Origin: Pseudomonas schmalbachii
GTDB taxonomy: Bacteria; Pseudomonadota; Gammaproteobacteria; Pseudomonadales; Pseudomonadaceae
Direction of reading: 5' to 3'
DNA: 64,000 nt
Assembly (NCBI RefSeq): GCF_017589465.1
Contig: NZ_JAELYA010000005.1
Location: 390,335 to 454,334 of the forward strand
The notes beneath the pieces were generated by a model, which had not been told where the DNA came from, searched no databases, and worked only from the letters and a program-made list of their open reading frames with translations. The position numbers and the translations under genes are program-made. Of the stretch, positions 37,187-47,922 are shown in pieces. How positions within the stretch are numbered: position 1 is the first letter of the stretch; every line of letters starts with the position of its first letter.

Positions 37187-37208
37187 AAGGGGGCTAGGCC
37201 CCCTTTTT
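37187..37208 (+). terminator. terminator/attenuator between rpsB and tsf
   Basis: The stem aaggggg/ccccctt (7 bp) ends in a T5 run. Partial termination here would lower tsf relative to rpsB. Confidence 0.85.
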
Positions 37209-37275
37209 GCCACCCTTGATTCCGCCCGGTCAGCCGGGCGATCTGGTTTTGAGAGCAACTCAAGAGGATTGCGAA

Positions 37276-38145
37276 ATGGCAGAGATTACTGCAGCACTGG
37301 TCAAAGAACTGCGCGAGCGCACCGGCCAGGGCATGATGGAGTGCAAGAAGGCGCTGGTAGCCGCCGGTGGTGACATCGAGAAGGCTATCGACGACATGCG
37401 CGCTTCCGGCGCCATCAAGGCCGCCAAGAAAGCCGGCAACATTGCCGCTGAAGGCGCCATCGCCGTCAAAGTGGCTGCCGACAACAAGGTTGCCACCATC
37501 ATCGAAGTCAACTCGCAGACCGACTTCCTGGCTCTGCAGGACGACTTCAAGGCTTTCGTTGCCGACAGCCTGGAAAAAGCCGTCGCCCAGAACCTGACCG
37601 ACGCTGCTCCGCTGATCGCCGAGCAGGAGTCCGCTCGTGAGGCCCTGGTCGCCAAGTGCGGCGAAAACGTCAACATCCGTCGTCTGGCTCGCGCCGAAGG
37701 CGACGTGGTTGGCGCCTACCTGCACGGCCACCGCATCGGCGTTCTGGTGACCCTCAAGGGTGGCAGCACCGAGCTGGCCCGTGACATCGCCATGCACGTC
37801 GCCGCCAGCAACCCGGCTGTCCTGAGCCCGGCCGATGTTTCCGACGAGCTGATCGCCAAGGAAAAGGAAATCTTCCTGCAGCTGAACGCCGACAAGATCG
37901 CCGGCAAGCCGGAAAACATCGTCGAGAACATGGTCAAGGGCCGTATCTCCAAGTTCCTCGCCGAAGCCAGCCTGGTCGAGCAGGCATTCGTCAAGGATCC
38001 GGAAGTCAAGGTCGGTGACCTGGCCAAGAAAGCCGGCGCTGAGATCGTTTCCTTCATCCGCTTCGAAGTGGGCGAAGGCATCGAGAAAGCCGAAGCTGAC
38101 TTCGCTGCAGAAGTTGCTGCTCAAGTAGCCGCTTCCAAGCAGTAA
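37276..38145 (+). CDS. tsf: elongation factor Ts
   Basis: The ATG at 37276, preceded by AGAGGA, gives 289 residues. The TVxDV-like N-terminal module ([27 protein letters not shown]) and the core [12 protein letters not shown] and [27 protein letters not shown] are clear. EF-Ts exchanges GDP for GTP on EF-Tu. It sits between rpsB and pyrH, the universal bacterial order. Confidence 0.98.
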   Translation: MAEITAALVKELRERTGQGMMECKKALVAAGGDIEKAIDDMRASGAIKAAKKAGNIAAEGAIAVKVAADNKVATIIEVNSQTDFLALQDDFKAFVADSLEKAVAQNLTDAAPLIAEQESAREALVAKCGENVNIRRLARAEGDVVGAYLHGHRIGVLVTLKGGSTELARDIAMHVAASNPAVLSPADVSDELIAKEKEIFLQLNADKIAGKPENIVENMVKGRISKFLAEASLVEQAFVKDPEVKVGDLAKKAGAEIVSFIRFEVGEGIEKAEADFAAEVAAQVAASKQ

Positions 38146-38168
38146 GACAGTCTCCGACTGTCGCCCCG

Positions 38169-38200
38169 CAAGAGGCTGCCCGCTCACGCGCGCGGCCTCT
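38169..38200 (+). terminator. weak hairpin after tsf
   Basis: aagaggc and gcctctt pair around a GC-rich loop 24 bases after the tsf stop. Only CGTC follows, so this is a weak terminator candidate. Confidence 0.5.
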
Positions 38201-38261
38201 TCGTCAAACTGGGGAAGCCAAATGGGGCGGCTTCCACGGCGCGGGCCCGCACGGCGGGTCC

Positions 38262-38320
38262 CCGGCGCCGCAAGCATGGCTGGTCCATGCTTCCAAGATC
38301 GGCGCCGGAGTTGGCGCCAA
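38262..38320 (+). repeat. nested inverted repeats in the pyrH leader
   Basis: Outer arms ccggcgccg (38262-38270) and cggcgccgg (38300-38308) enclose inner arms aagcatgg (38272-38279) and ccatgctt (38285-38292), and a perfect 10-bp palindrome ttggcgccaa follows (38311-38320). GGCGCC occurs three times. The RNA would form a stable hairpin 44 bases before the pyrH start. Confidence 0.7.
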
Positions 38321-38351
38321 GCATTCAAAATCGCCGCAGGAGAAAAAGGTC

Positions 38352-39089
38352 ATGGCTCAGCAGTTGGGCGCTCGTCAACCTCGCTATAAACGCATTCTTC
38401 TAAAATTGAGCGGCGAAGCCCTGATGGGGTCGGAAGAGTTCGGCATCGATCCCAAGGTGCTGGATCGGATGGCGCTGGAGATCGGCCAACTGGTCGGTAT
38501 CGGCGTCCAGGTCGGCCTGGTCATCGGTGGTGGCAACCTGTTCCGCGGTTCGGCGCTGTCCGCTGCCGGCATGGACCGGGTAACGGGCGACCACATGGGT
38601 ATGCTCGCGACCGTGATGAACGCCCTGGCCATGCGCGATGCGCTGGATCGCTCGAACATCACCGCAATCGTGATGTCTGCAATTACCATGGTCGGCGTCA
38701 CCGACCACTACGACCGGCGCAAGGCGATGCGCCACCTGTCCAGTGGCGAAGTGGTCATCTTCTCCGCCGGAACCGGCAACCCGTTCTTCACCACCGATTC
38801 GGCTGCCTGCCTGCGGGCGATCGAGATCGACGCCGATGTGGTTCTCAAGGCGACCAAGGTGGATGGCGTGTACACTGCCGATCCTTTCAAGGACCCGAAC
38901 GCAGAGAAGTTCGACCGCCTTACCTATGACGAAGTGCTGGATCGCAAGCTGGGCGTGATGGACCTGACGGCCATCTGCCTGTGCCGCGACCAGAAGATGC
39001 CGCTGCGGGTGTTCAACATGAACAAGCCGGGTGCGCTGCTGAATATTGTTGTTGGTGGTGCCGAAGGCACCCTGATCGAGGAGGATTGA
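38352..39089 (+). CDS. pyrH: uridylate kinase
   Basis: The 245-residue amino-acid-kinase-fold UMP kinase has [46 protein letters not shown] and [15 protein letters not shown]. It makes UDP from UMP and is feedback-controlled by UTP. It begins [19 protein letters not shown]. The frr gene starts one base after its stop. Confidence 0.98.
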   Translation: MAQQLGARQPRYKRILLKLSGEALMGSEEFGIDPKVLDRMALEIGQLVGIGVQVGLVIGGGNLFRGSALSAAGMDRVTGDHMGMLATVMNALAMRDALDRSNITAIVMSAITMVGVTDHYDRRKAMRHLSSGEVVIFSAGTGNPFFTTDSAACLRAIEIDADVVLKATKVDGVYTADPFKDPNAEKFDRLTYDEVLDRKLGVMDLTAICLCRDQKMPLRVFNMNKPGALLNIVVGGAEGTLIEED

Positions 39090-39090
39090 G

Positions 39091-39648
39091 ATGATCAACG
39101 AGATCAAGAAGGAAGCCCAGGAACGCATGGGCAAGACCCTGGAAGCGCTGGGGCATGCTTTCGCCAAGATTCGTACCGGCCGTGCTCACCCGAGCATCCT
39201 GGATAGCGTGATGGTTTCCTACTACGGCGCCGATACCCCGCTGCGCCAGGTGGCCAACGTGACCGTCGAGGACTCCCGTACCCTGGCCCTGAGCGTGTTC
39301 GACAAGAGCATGATCCAGGCTGTGGAAAAGGCCATCATGACCTCCGACCTGGGTCTGAACCCGGCAACCGCGGGCACCACCATTCGCGTGCCGATGCCGG
39401 CCCTGACCGAGGAAACCCGCAAGGGCTTCACCAAGCAGGCCCGCGCCGAAGCCGAGCAGGCTCGTGTATCCGTGCGCAACATCCGTCGCGATGCGCTGGC
39501 GCAACTGAAGGATCTGCAGAAGGAAAAGGAAATCAGCGAGGACGACGAGCGTCGTGCCGGCGACGAGATCCAGAAGCTGACCGACAAGTTCGTTGCCGAG
39601 ATCGAAAAGGCTCTGGAAGCCAAGGAAGCGGATCTGATGGCCGTCTGA
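39091..39648 (+). CDS. frr: ribosome recycling factor
   Basis: The 185-residue protein has the RRF pattern: [33 protein letters not shown] and the C-terminal helix [37 protein letters not shown]. With EF-G it splits post-termination ribosomes. It follows pyrH by one base and precedes uppS by 16. Confidence 0.98.
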   Translation: MINEIKKEAQERMGKTLEALGHAFAKIRTGRAHPSILDSVMVSYYGADTPLRQVANVTVEDSRTLALSVFDKSMIQAVEKAIMTSDLGLNPATAGTTIRVPMPALTEETRKGFTKQARAEAEQARVSVRNIRRDALAQLKDLQKEKEISEDDERRAGDEIQKLTDKFVAEIEKALEAKEADLMAV

Positions 39649-39664
39649 CGGCCGGGCTTTCCCC

Positions 39665-40426
39665 ATGGATAAAACCAAGCAAGCGATGCCTGTAGCTGTG
39701 CCGCGGCACGTAGCGATCATCATGGACGGCAACAACCGCTGGGCGAAGAAGCGCCTGATGCCGGGCGTTGCCGGGCACAAGGCCGGGGTCAGCGCCGTTC
39801 GCGCGGTGATCAAGACCTGTGTCGAGGCTGGCGTCGAGGTGCTGACGATTTTCGCGTTTTCCAGCGAAAACTGGCAGCGCCCTGCCGACGAAGTCGGCGC
39901 GCTGATGGAGCTGTTCCTCATGGCGTTGCGCCGTGAGGTGCGCAAACTCAGCGAAAACGGTATTCGCCTGCGCATCATCGGCGATCGCAGCCGCTTCCAT
40001 CCGGATCTGCAGGCTGCGATGGTCGAGGCCGAAAGTCTCACCGCAGGCGGTACCCGCTTCCTTCTCCAGGTGGCGGCGAACTATGGCGGTCAATGGGACA
40101 TCACCCAGGCCGCCCAGCAACTGGCGCGCGAGGTGCAGGCTGGTCGTCTGACGCCGGAGGAAATCACTCCGGAGCGCCTGCAGAGCTGTCTGGTCACTGG
40201 CGATATGCCGATGCCCGATCTGTGCATTCGCACCGGTGGCGAGCACCGCATCAGCAACTTCCTGCTCTGGCAGTTGGCTTACTCCGAGTTGTATTTCTCC
40301 GATCTCTACTGGCCCGACTTCAAGCGTGCTGCAATGCGCGAAGCTCTGGCCGACTACGCCTCACGCCAACGTCGCTTCGGCAAGACCAGCGAACAGGTCG
40401 AGGCCGAGGCGCGTTCGACATGCTGA
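39665..40426 (+). CDS. uppS: undecaprenyl diphosphate synthase
   Basis: The 253-residue cis-prenyltransferase has HVAIIMDGNNRWAKKR with catalytic Asp21, the VLTIFAFSSENWQRP motif and the C-terminal DLCIRTGGEHRISNFLLWQLAYSELYF block. It condenses eight IPP units onto FPP to make the cell-wall carrier lipid. It overlaps cdsA by seven bases. Confidence 0.97.
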   Translation: MDKTKQAMPVAVPRHVAIIMDGNNRWAKKRLMPGVAGHKAGVSAVRAVIKTCVEAGVEVLTIFAFSSENWQRPADEVGALMELFLMALRREVRKLSENGIRLRIIGDRSRFHPDLQAAMVEAESLTAGGTRFLLQVAANYGGQWDITQAAQQLAREVQAGRLTPEEITPERLQSCLVTGDMPMPDLCIRTGGEHRISNFLLWQLAYSELYFSDLYWPDFKRAAMREALADYASRQRRFGKTSEQVEAEARSTC

Positions 40427-41235
40427 AACAACGGGTCCTGACCGCGCTGGTACTGTTGCCTGTCGCGCTGGCTGGTTTCTTCCTGCTGGATGGCGCAGCG
40501 TTTTCGTTGTTCATCGGTCTGGTGGTAACGCTGGGGGCGTGGGAGTGGGCGCGTCTGGCCGGCTATGGCCGGCAGGGCGAGCGTTGGGCCTACGCCGCAC
40601 TGGTGGCCGTGCTGATGCTGGTCTGCTCCCTGTTGCCGCAACTGGCCGGCGCCATCCTGCTGGTTGCGTTGCTCTGGTGGCTGCTGGCGACGGTGATGGT
40701 GCTGACCTATCCGGACAGCAGCTACTTCTGGGGCGGCCGCTGGCGGCGCCTGCTGATCGGCCTGCTGATCCTGCTGCCGGCCTGGCAGGGGCTGGTTCTG
40801 CTCAAGCAGTGGCCGCTGGCCAATGGCCTGATCATCGCGGTCATGGTGCTGGTCTGGGCCGCCGACATAGGCGCCTATTTCTCCGGAAAGGCCTTCGGCA
40901 AGCGCAAGCTGGCCCCCAGGGTCAGTCCGGGCAAGAGCTGGGAAGGCTTCTACGGCGGTCTTGCGCTCAGCCTGCTGATCACCTTCGGTGTCGGTTTGTA
41001 CCGTGACTGGAGCGCCCGTGAACTGGTCCTTGCGCTGATCGGTGCGGCTCTGGTGGTGGCGCTTTCGGTGGTCGGCGATCTGACTGAAAGCATGTTCAAG
41101 CGCCAGGCTGGCCTCAAGGACAGCAGCAGCCTGCTGCCCGGCCATGGTGGCGTGCTGGATCGTATCGACAGCCTGACGGCGGCCATTCCGGTGTTTACTG
41201 TGTTGCTCTGGGCCGCTGGCTGGGGGGCGCCGTGA
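40420..41235 (+). CDS. cdsA: phosphatidate cytidylyltransferase
   Basis: The ATG at 40420 gives 271 residues, a polytopic membrane protein with about seven or eight helices ([31 protein letters not shown]). The CTP-transferase signature is [35 protein letters not shown] near the C-terminus. It makes CDP-diacylglycerol for all phospholipids. It overlaps uppS by seven bases and dxr by four, which indicates translational coupling. Confidence 0.96.
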   Translation: MLKQRVLTALVLLPVALAGFFLLDGAAFSLFIGLVVTLGAWEWARLAGYGRQGERWAYAALVAVLMLVCSLLPQLAGAILLVALLWWLLATVMVLTYPDSSYFWGGRWRRLLIGLLILLPAWQGLVLLKQWPLANGLIIAVMVLVWAADIGAYFSGKAFGKRKLAPRVSPGKSWEGFYGGLALSLLITFGVGLYRDWSARELVLALIGAALVVALSVVGDLTESMFKRQAGLKDSSSLLPGHGGVLDRIDSLTAAIPVFTVLLWAAGWGAP

Positions 41236-42422
41236 GTAGCGTGCAGCGAATCTGTGTGCTGGGGGCGACCGGTTCGATCGGACTCAGCACCCTGGACGTG
41301 ATTGCCCGTCATCCGGAGCGTTACCGGGTATTCGCCCTGAGCGGTTATTCGCGTCTGGCCGAGCTCGAGGCCCTGTGCCTGCAGCATCGGCCGCGTTTCG
41401 CCGTGGTTCCGGATGCCGGGCAGGCGCGTCATCTGCAGGGCGGCCTGATCGGTGCCGGCCTGGATACCCGTGTGCTGGTGGGTGAGCAGGGGCTTTGCGA
41501 GGTGGCCGGACATCCCGATGTGGATGTGGTGATGGCTGCCATTGTCGGCGCGGCCGGACTCAAGCCTACGTTGGCGGCGGTCGAGGCCGGCAAGCGCGTG
41601 CTGCTGGCGAACAAGGAGGCGCTGGTCATGTCCGGCGCCCTGTTCATGCATGCCGTCAAGGCGAGCGGGGCGGTGCTGTTGCCCATCGACAGCGAACACA
41701 ATGCGATCTTCCAGTGCCTGCCGACGGACTATTCCCGTGGTCTGGCTGCAGTAGGGGTGCGTCGCATCCTGCTGACCGCTTCCGGCGGCCCGTTCCGCCA
41801 GACGCCGCTGGAGCAACTGGAGCAGGTTTCCCCCGAGCAGGCCTGTGCTCATCCCAACTGGTCGATGGGGCGGAAGATTTCGGTGGATTCCGCCAGCATG
41901 ATGAACAAGGGGCTCGAGCTGATCGAGGCCTGCTGGTTGTTCGATGCGCGTCCGGCGCAGATCGAGGTGGTGATCCATCCGCAGAGCGTGATCCATTCGC
42001 TGGTCGACTATGTGGATGGTTCGGTCCTGGCGCAGCTCGGCAATCCCGACATGCGTACGCCTATCGCTCATGCACTGTCCTGGCCGGAGCGAATCGATTC
42101 GGGCGTTTCCGCGCTCGATCTGTTCAGTGTCGCCCGTCTCGACTTCCAGGCGCCCGACGAACAGCGTTTCCCCTGTCTGCGTCTGGCTCGTGCGGCGGCC
42201 GAAGCGGGTGGCAGCGTTCCGGCCATGCTCAATGCGGCCAACGAAGTGGCTGTCGCGGCGTTTCTCGAACGGCGGATTCGCTTCACCGAGATCGCGGTTA
42301 TCATCGAGGATGTACTGAACCGTGAGTCCGCCACTGCGGTCGAAACTCTCGATGCCGTGCTGGCTGCCGACCAGCGGGCGCGAACCTCCGCACTGGAGTG
42401 GTTGCGCCGGCACGGGCGTTGA
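41232..42422 (+). CDS. dxr: 1-deoxy-D-xylulose 5-phosphate reductoisomerase
   Basis: The GTG at 41232 overlaps the cdsA TGA and gives 396 residues. The NADPH motif is [16 protein letters not shown], the metal and substrate segment is [14 protein letters not shown], and [15 protein letters not shown] with [23 protein letters not shown] completes the active site. It converts DXP to MEP in the non-mevalonate pathway, which continues with ispD at the far end of the window. Confidence 0.97.
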   Translation: MSSVQRICVLGATGSIGLSTLDVIARHPERYRVFALSGYSRLAELEALCLQHRPRFAVVPDAGQARHLQGGLIGAGLDTRVLVGEQGLCEVAGHPDVDVVMAAIVGAAGLKPTLAAVEAGKRVLLANKEALVMSGALFMHAVKASGAVLLPIDSEHNAIFQCLPTDYSRGLAAVGVRRILLTASGGPFRQTPLEQLEQVSPEQACAHPNWSMGRKISVDSASMMNKGLELIEACWLFDARPAQIEVVIHPQSVIHSLVDYVDGSVLAQLGNPDMRTPIAHALSWPERIDSGVSALDLFSVARLDFQAPDEQRFPCLRLARAAAEAGGSVPAMLNAANEVAVAAFLERRIRFTEIAVIIEDVLNRESATAVETLDAVLAADQRARTSALEWLRRHGR

Positions 42423-42437
42423 TTCCTGGAGAAAGCG

Positions 42438-43790
42438 ATGAGTGCGCTATATATGGTCGTCGGGCTGCTGGTTGCCCTTGGCGTCCTGGTCACCTTCCAC
42501 GAGTTCGGCCACTTCTGGGTGGCGCGCCGTTGCGGCGTGAAAGTGCTGCGCTTCTCCGTGGGCTTCGGCACACCCCTGCTGCGCTGGTATGACAAGCACG
42601 GCACCGAATTCGTCGTGGCTGCCATCCCTCTGGGCGGTTACGTGAAGATGCTCGACGAGCGGGAGGGCGACGTATCGCCGCAACTGCTCGATCAGGCCTT
42701 CAACCGCAAGAGCGTGCGCCAGCGCATCGCCATCGTCTCGGCCGGCCCGATCGCCAACTTCCTGCTTGCCATCCTGTTCTTCTGGATTCTGGCGATGCTC
42801 GGCAGCCAGCAGATCCGGCCGGTGATCGGCTCCGTGGTGCCGGAAAGCCCCGCCGCAGTGGCAGGTCTCGCTGCCGGCCAGGAACTGGTGTCGGTTGACG
42901 GCGAGGCGGTCGACGGTTGGGGCGGGGTCAACCTGCAACTGGTTCGCCGCCTTGGCGAGAGCGGCGAGATCAGCGTCGGCGTGGTCGAGTCCGGTTCCAC
43001 CCTCCCGGTTGTACACCGTCTGCAGATCAGTTCCTGGCTGAAGAATGCCGACAATCCCGATCCCATAGGTGGGCTGGGGATCCAGCCCTGGCGTCCGGCT
43101 GTACCGCCGGTGATCTCCCAACTGGATGACAAGGGGCCGGCCAAGGCTGCCGGTCTGGCTGTCGGCGATCTGCTGGTGAGCGTGGATGGCCAGCCTGTGG
43201 ACGACTGGCAGCAGGTGGTCGATAAGGTCCGGGCACGTCCTGCGGAAAAACTGGCGCTGGGAGTGCGACGTGACGGAAATGAGCGCCAGATCATTCTGAC
43301 TCTCGCCGTGAAAGGGGAGGGCAAGGAGCGTACGGGCTATCTCGGCGCCGGTGTCGCCGGGGGCGAGTGGCCGGCGGAAATGCTTCGTGAAGTGAGCTAC
43401 GGTCCGGTCGCCGCGATAGGCCAGGCACTTCAGCGTACTTGGTCGATGAGTCTGCTAACTCTCGATTCTCTAAAGAAAATGGTGCTTGGCCAGCTCTCGG
43501 TAAAAAACTTGAGTGGGCCGATAACCATTGCTAAAGTGGCGGGCGCTTCGGCCCAGTCCGGCGTGGGGGAGTTCCTGCATTTCCTCGCCTACCTGAGCAT
43601 TAGTTTGGGGGTGCTCAACCTGCTGCCGATCCCGGTCCTTGATGGGGGACACCTGCTGTTTTACATGGTCGAATGGGCACGTGGCCGTCCACTTTCGGAG
43701 CGTATCCAGGCCTGGGGGATGCAGATCGGTATCAGTCTGGTCATAGGGGTCATGTTGCTGGCCCTGGTCAACGATTTGAGCCGACTGTAG
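42438..43790 (+). CDS. rseP: site-2 intramembrane protease RseP (MucP)
   Basis: The 450-residue protein has the zinc motif HEFGH at residues 21-25 within the first membrane helix, two periplasmic PDZ domains (SPAAVAGLAAGQELVSVDGEAVDGW; GPAKAAGLAVGDLLVSVDGQPVDDW), and the LDGGHLLFY metal-aspartate motif before the last helix. It cleaves the anti-sigma factor MucA/RseA after the first cut, activating AlgU. It sits between dxr and bamA as in other gammaproteobacteria. Confidence 0.97.
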   Translation: MSALYMVVGLLVALGVLVTFHEFGHFWVARRCGVKVLRFSVGFGTPLLRWYDKHGTEFVVAAIPLGGYVKMLDEREGDVSPQLLDQAFNRKSVRQRIAIVSAGPIANFLLAILFFWILAMLGSQQIRPVIGSVVPESPAAVAGLAAGQELVSVDGEAVDGWGGVNLQLVRRLGESGEISVGVVESGSTLPVVHRLQISSWLKNADNPDPIGGLGIQPWRPAVPPVISQLDDKGPAKAAGLAVGDLLVSVDGQPVDDWQQVVDKVRARPAEKLALGVRRDGNERQIILTLAVKGEGKERTGYLGAGVAGGEWPAEMLREVSYGPVAAIGQALQRTWSMSLLTLDSLKKMVLGQLSVKNLSGPITIAKVAGASAQSGVGEFLHFLAYLSISLGVLNLLPIPVLDGGHLLFYMVEWARGRPLSERIQAWGMQIGISLVIGVMLLALVNDLSRL

Positions 43791-43808
43791 GTCTCCGTTG
43801 AGTTTCGG

Positions 43809-43839
43809 ATCTGCCGCCTTATGCGGCAGATTCTTTATT
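43809..43839 (+). terminator. hairpin between rseP and bamA
   Basis: atctgccgc and gcggcagat form a 9-bp stem with a 5-base loop, followed by TCTTTATTT. It lies in the 74-base gap and may attenuate readthrough into bamA. Confidence 0.75.
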
Positions 43840-43864
43840 TGCCAAATGGAATTAAAAGGACTCC

Positions 43865-46255
43865 ATGAAACGCTATCTGCTACCCGCGGCCATTTCCGCG
43901 ATGATGATCGCCCAGGTTCACGCCGAGTCCTTCACAGTCTCCGATATCCGGGTCAATGGCCTGCAGCGTGTTTCCGCTGGTAGCGTATTCGCCGCCCTTC
44001 CCTTGAACGTGGGCGACCAGGTTGACGACCGTCGGCTGGTCGACGCGACCCGTTCCCTGTTCAAGACCGGCTTCTTCCAGGACATCCAGTTGGGGCGCGA
44101 CGGCAATGTCCTCGTCGTCAACGTGGTCGAGCGTCCGTCGATCTCCAGCATCGAGCTCGAAGGCAACAAGGCGATCACCAAGGACGACCTGATGAAGGGC
44201 CTCAAGCAGTCGGGCCTGGCTGAAGGCGAGATCTTCCAGCGCGCCACCCTCGAAGGCGTGCGCAACGAGCTGCAGCGCCAGTATGTTGCCCAGGGGCGTT
44301 ATTCGGCCACGATCGAAACCGAAGTGATCCCGCAGCCGCGCAACCGCGTCGCCCTGAAGATCAACATCAACGAGGGTACGGTGGCGGCCATCGCCCACGT
44401 CAACGTGGTCGGCAACACGGTCTTCTCCGAAGAAGATCTCACCGATCTGTTCGAGCTGAAGACCACCAACTGGCTGTCCTTCTTCAAGAACGACGACAAG
44501 TATTCCCGCGAGAAACTGTCCGGCGACCTGGAGCGCCTGCGCTCGTACTACCTGGACCGTGGCTATATCAACATGGATATCGCCTCGACCCAGGTTTCCA
44601 TCACCCCGGACAAGAAGCACGTCTATATCACCGTCAACGTCAACGAAGGCGAGAAGTACACCATTCGTGACGTCAAGCTCAGCGGCGACCTGAAGGTGCC
44701 GGAAGAGGAAGTCCAGAAACTCCTGCTGGTGAAGAAAGGGCAGGTGTTCTCGCGCAAGGTGATGACCACCACTTCCGACCTGATCACCCGCCGCCTGGGT
44801 AACGAGGGTTACACCTTCGCCAACGTCAACGGTGTGCCGGAAGCGCATGACGACGACAAGACCGTGACCGTGACCTACGTGGTCGATCCGGGCAAGCGCG
44901 CCTACGTCAACCGCATCAACTTCCGCGGCAACACCAAGACCGAGGACGAAGTGCTGCGTCGCGAGATGCGCCAGATGGAAGGTGGCTGGGCCTCGACCTA
45001 TCTGATCGACCAGTCCAAGCGTCGCCTGGAGCGTCTCGGTTACTTCAAGACGGTCAACGTCGAGACTCCTGCAGTTCCCGGCACCGATGACCAGGTGGAC
45101 GTGAACTACAGCGTGGAAGAGCAGCCGTCCGGCTCGATCACTGCCAGCGTCGGCTTCGCCCAGAGCGCGGGCCTGATCCTCGGTGGTTCGATCAGCCAGA
45201 ACAACTTCCTGGGCACCGGTAACAAGGTCAGCATCGGCCTGACCCGAAGCGACTACCAGAGCCGCTACAACTTCGGCTTCGTCGACCCCTACTGGACCGT
45301 CGACGGCGTGAGCCTCGGCTACAACGTCTTCTATCGCGACACCGACTACGACAAGCTCGACGTCGATGTTTCCAGCTACTCGGTGAACAGCCTGGGCGCG
45401 GGCGTCAGCATCGGTTACCCGATCAGCGAAACCTCCCGCCTGACCTACGGCCTGACCGCGCAGCGCGACGAGATCGATACCGGCTCCTACACCGTCGATG
45501 AGATCTTCGATTTCATCGAGAAGGAAGGCAACAGTTTCACCAACTTCAAGGCATCCGTCGGCTGGTCCGAATCGACCCTGAACAAGGGTGTGCTGGCCAA
45601 CCGTGGTCATTCGCAGAGCCTGGTGCTGGAATCCACCATTCCGGGCAGCGACCTGGCCTTCTACAAGCTCGACTACCGTGGCCAGCTCTTCGCTCCGCTG
45701 TCGGACAGCTACACCCTGCGCTTCCACACCGAGCTGGGTTATGGCGACGGCTACGGTTCCACCGAGCGCCTGCCGTTCTATGAGAACTACTTCGCCGGCG
45801 GTGTGAACTCGGTACGCGGTTTCAAGGACAGCTCCCTCGGTCCGCGCAGTACGCCGAGCAGGGTGACCCAGCCGCTCGACCCGAGCTTCCCGGAAGGTCC
45901 GGACGCCCAGGGCCGCTTCACCGATCCGGACCAGGACCCGCAACCCTTCGGTGGTAACATCCTGATCACCGGTGGTGCGGAACTGCTGTTCCCGATGCCG
46001 TTCGTCAAGGACCAGAGCCAGTTGCGTACCGTGCTGTTCTGGGATGTGGGTAACGTATTCGATTCCGAGTGCCCGCTTTCCACCACGCAGGGTTGCGATG
46101 GCGTGAAGATGAGCGAGCTGGCCAGTTCCGTCGGTGTCGGCCTGACCTGGATCACCGCCCTCGGCCCGCTGAGTTTCAGCCTGGGTGCGCCGATCAAGAA
46201 GCCGGACAATGCCGAAACCCAGATATTCCAGTTCTCCCTGGGCCAGACTTTCTGA
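43865..46255 (+). CDS. bamA: outer membrane protein assembly factor BamA (Opr86)
   Basis: The 796-residue protein has a signal peptide ending before ESFTVSDIRVNG, five POTRA repeats to about residue 420, and a C-terminal Omp85 beta-barrel with a terminal phenylalanine (FQFSLGQTF) and the VRGF motif in NSVRGFKDSSLGP. BamA inserts beta-barrel proteins into the outer membrane. skp, which delivers such proteins, follows within 60 bases. Confidence 0.98.
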   Translation: MKRYLLPAAISAMMIAQVHAESFTVSDIRVNGLQRVSAGSVFAALPLNVGDQVDDRRLVDATRSLFKTGFFQDIQLGRDGNVLVVNVVERPSISSIELEGNKAITKDDLMKGLKQSGLAEGEIFQRATLEGVRNELQRQYVAQGRYSATIETEVIPQPRNRVALKININEGTVAAIAHVNVVGNTVFSEEDLTDLFELKTTNWLSFFKNDDKYSREKLSGDLERLRSYYLDRGYINMDIASTQVSITPDKKHVYITVNVNEGEKYTIRDVKLSGDLKVPEEEVQKLLLVKKGQVFSRKVMTTTSDLITRRLGNEGYTFANVNGVPEAHDDDKTVTVTYVVDPGKRAYVNRINFRGNTKTEDEVLRREMRQMEGGWASTYLIDQSKRRLERLGYFKTVNVETPAVPGTDDQVDVNYSVEEQPSGSITASVGFAQSAGLILGGSISQNNFLGTGNKVSIGLTRSDYQSRYNFGFVDPYWTVDGVSLGYNVFYRDTDYDKLDVDVSSYSVNSLGAGVSIGYPISETSRLTYGLTAQRDEIDTGSYTVDEIFDFIEKEGNSFTNFKASVGWSESTLNKGVLANRGHSQSLVLESTIPGSDLAFYKLDYRGQLFAPLSDSYTLRFHTELGYGDGYGSTERLPFYENYFAGGVNSVRGFKDSSLGPRSTPSRVTQPLDPSFPEGPDAQGRFTDPDQDPQPFGGNILITGGAELLFPMPFVKDQSQLRTVLFWDVGNVFDSECPLSTTQGCDGVKMSELASSVGVGLTWITALGPLSFSLGAPIKKPDNAETQIFQFSLGQTF

Positions 46256-46309
46256 TTGTTAGTTGACCGTTTCGTTGTAAATACAACCCAGTTTCTGCAG
46301 GAGTACATC

Positions 46310-46813
46310 GTGCGCAAGTTGACCCAGTTCGTTCTGATCACCGCCGCCCTGATGGCGGGCCCGGCTTTCGCCGACGTGAAAATCGCCGTGCTCAACTATC
46401 AGATGGCGCTTCTCGAGTCGGATGCCGCCAAGCAATATGCAGTCGACGCCGAGAAGAAGTTCGGCCCGCAACTGAACAAGCTGAAAACCCTGGAACGTGA
46501 CGCCAAGGCCCTGCAGGACAAGCTGGTCAGCGGCGGCAGCAAGATGTCCCAGGCCGAGCGCGAAAAGGCCGAGCTGGACTTCAAGCAGAAGGCACGCGAC
46601 TTCCAGTTCCAGTCCAAGGAGCTGAACGAGTCCAAGGCTGCTGCGGACCGCGAGATGCTGAAGAAGCTGAAGCCGAAGCTTGACCAGGCCGTAGAGGAAA
46701 CCATCAAGAAGGGTGGTTTCGACCTGGTGCTCGAACGCGGTGCAGTGGTCGATGTGAAGCCGCAGTACGACATCACCCGCCAAGTCATCGAGCGCATGAA
46801 TCAGTTGCGCTGA
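46310..46813 (+). CDS. skp: periplasmic chaperone Skp/OmpH
   Basis: A GTG at 46310 with a CAGGAG site eight bases upstream gives 167 residues: [21 protein letters not shown] signal peptide, then a long coiled-coil jellyfish tentacle region ([24 protein letters not shown]...[17 protein letters not shown]). Skp holds unfolded outer membrane proteins. The annotated longer frame from 46256 spoils the signal peptide. It overlaps lpxD by one base. Confidence 0.94.
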   Translation: MRKLTQFVLITAALMAGPAFADVKIAVLNYQMALLESDAAKQYAVDAEKKFGPQLNKLKTLERDAKALQDKLVSGGSKMSQAEREKAELDFKQKARDFQFQSKELNESKAAADREMLKKLKPKLDQAVEETIKKGGFDLVLERGAVVDVKPQYDITRQVIERMNQLR

Positions 46814-47874
46814 TGATGACTGCAGCATCCTTTGCCCTGGCCGATCTGGCCGCGCAGCTCAATGCCGAGCTGCGCGGCGACTCGTCCCTGGTGATTCGTG
46901 GCCTGGCCACTCTGCAGGACGCTGGACCGGACCAGTTGAGCTTCCTGGCCAACCCGCAATACCGCAAATTCCTCGCGGACAGCCGTGCGGGCGCGGTATT
47001 GCTGACGGCCGCGGATGCCGAAGGCTATGCCGGCAATGCGCTGGTGGTGGCCAACCCCTATCTGGCTTATGCCAGCCTGTCGCACCAGTTCGATCCCAAG
47101 CCCGGGGCTCCGGCCGGTATCCATCCGACTGCGGTAGTGGATGGAAGCGCCAGTATCGACCCCAGCGCCAGTATCGGCCCCTACGCGGTGGTCGAAGCGG
47201 GAGCCCGCGTTGGTGCCGGTGTGACGCTCGGCGCGCATTGCTTCGTCGGCGCGCGCAGCATCATCGGCGATGGCGGCTGGCTGGCTCCGCGGGTCACGCT
47301 GTATCACGACGTGCGCATCGGCAAACGGGTGACGATCCAGTCCGGTGCCGTGATCGGCGGCGAAGGTTTCGGTTTCGCCAACGAGAAGGGTGTCTGGCAG
47401 AAGATCGCGCAGATCGGTGGCGTCACCATCGGCGACGATGTCGAGATCGGCGCCAACACCACCATCGACCGCGGCGCGCTGTCGGACACCCTGATCGGTG
47501 ACGGCGTCAAGCTCGACAACCAGATCATGATCGCGCACAACGTGCAGATCGGCGACCATACGGCCATGGCCGGATGCTGCGGCATCTCCGGCAGCGCCAA
47601 GATCGGCAAGCACTGCATGCTGGCCGGCGGTGTCGGGCTGGTCGGGCACATCGAAATCTGCGACAACGTCTTCGTCACTGGAATGACCATGGTTACCCGT
47701 TCGATCACCGAACCGGGTGCCTATTCCTCCGGAACGGCCATGCAGCCGGCGGCCGAATGGAAGAAGAGCGCTGCACGTATTCGCCAGCTGGATGACATGG
47801 CTCGTCGTCTGCAACAGCTGGAAAAACGTCTGGCTGCCGTGACCCCGGACGCAGACACTCCATCAGATGCGTAA
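46813..47874 (+). CDS. lpxD: UDP-3-O-(3-hydroxyacyl)glucosamine N-acyltransferase
   Basis: The 353-residue protein has an N-terminal uridine-binding domain and a left-handed beta-helix ([21 protein letters not shown]). The catalytic histidine lies in [19 protein letters not shown], and a C-terminal helix follows. It adds the second hydroxyacyl chain to UDP-glucosamine in lipid A synthesis. It opens with two ATGs overlapping the skp stop, either of which could be used. Confidence 0.97.
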   Translation: MMTAASFALADLAAQLNAELRGDSSLVIRGLATLQDAGPDQLSFLANPQYRKFLADSRAGAVLLTAADAEGYAGNALVVANPYLAYASLSHQFDPKPGAPAGIHPTAVVDGSASIDPSASIGPYAVVEAGARVGAGVTLGAHCFVGARSIIGDGGWLAPRVTLYHDVRIGKRVTIQSGAVIGGEGFGFANEKGVWQKIAQIGGVTIGDDVEIGANTTIDRGALSDTLIGDGVKLDNQIMIAHNVQIGDHTAMAGCCGISGSAKIGKHCMLAGGVGLVGHIEICDNVFVTGMTMVTRSITEPGAYSSGTAMQPAAEWKKSAARIRQLDDMARRLQQLEKRLAAVTPDADTPSDA

Positions 47875-47922
47875 TTGACGCATTTTTTGGCGTTTCCTTT
47901 TTCTGAACAGGCTCCCCTGAAC

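Noticed and set aside
46274..46288. Small palindrome gttgtaaatacaac in the bamA-skp gap
   Set aside because: It is only a few base pairs long with no T-run, and is not a convincing terminator or operator.
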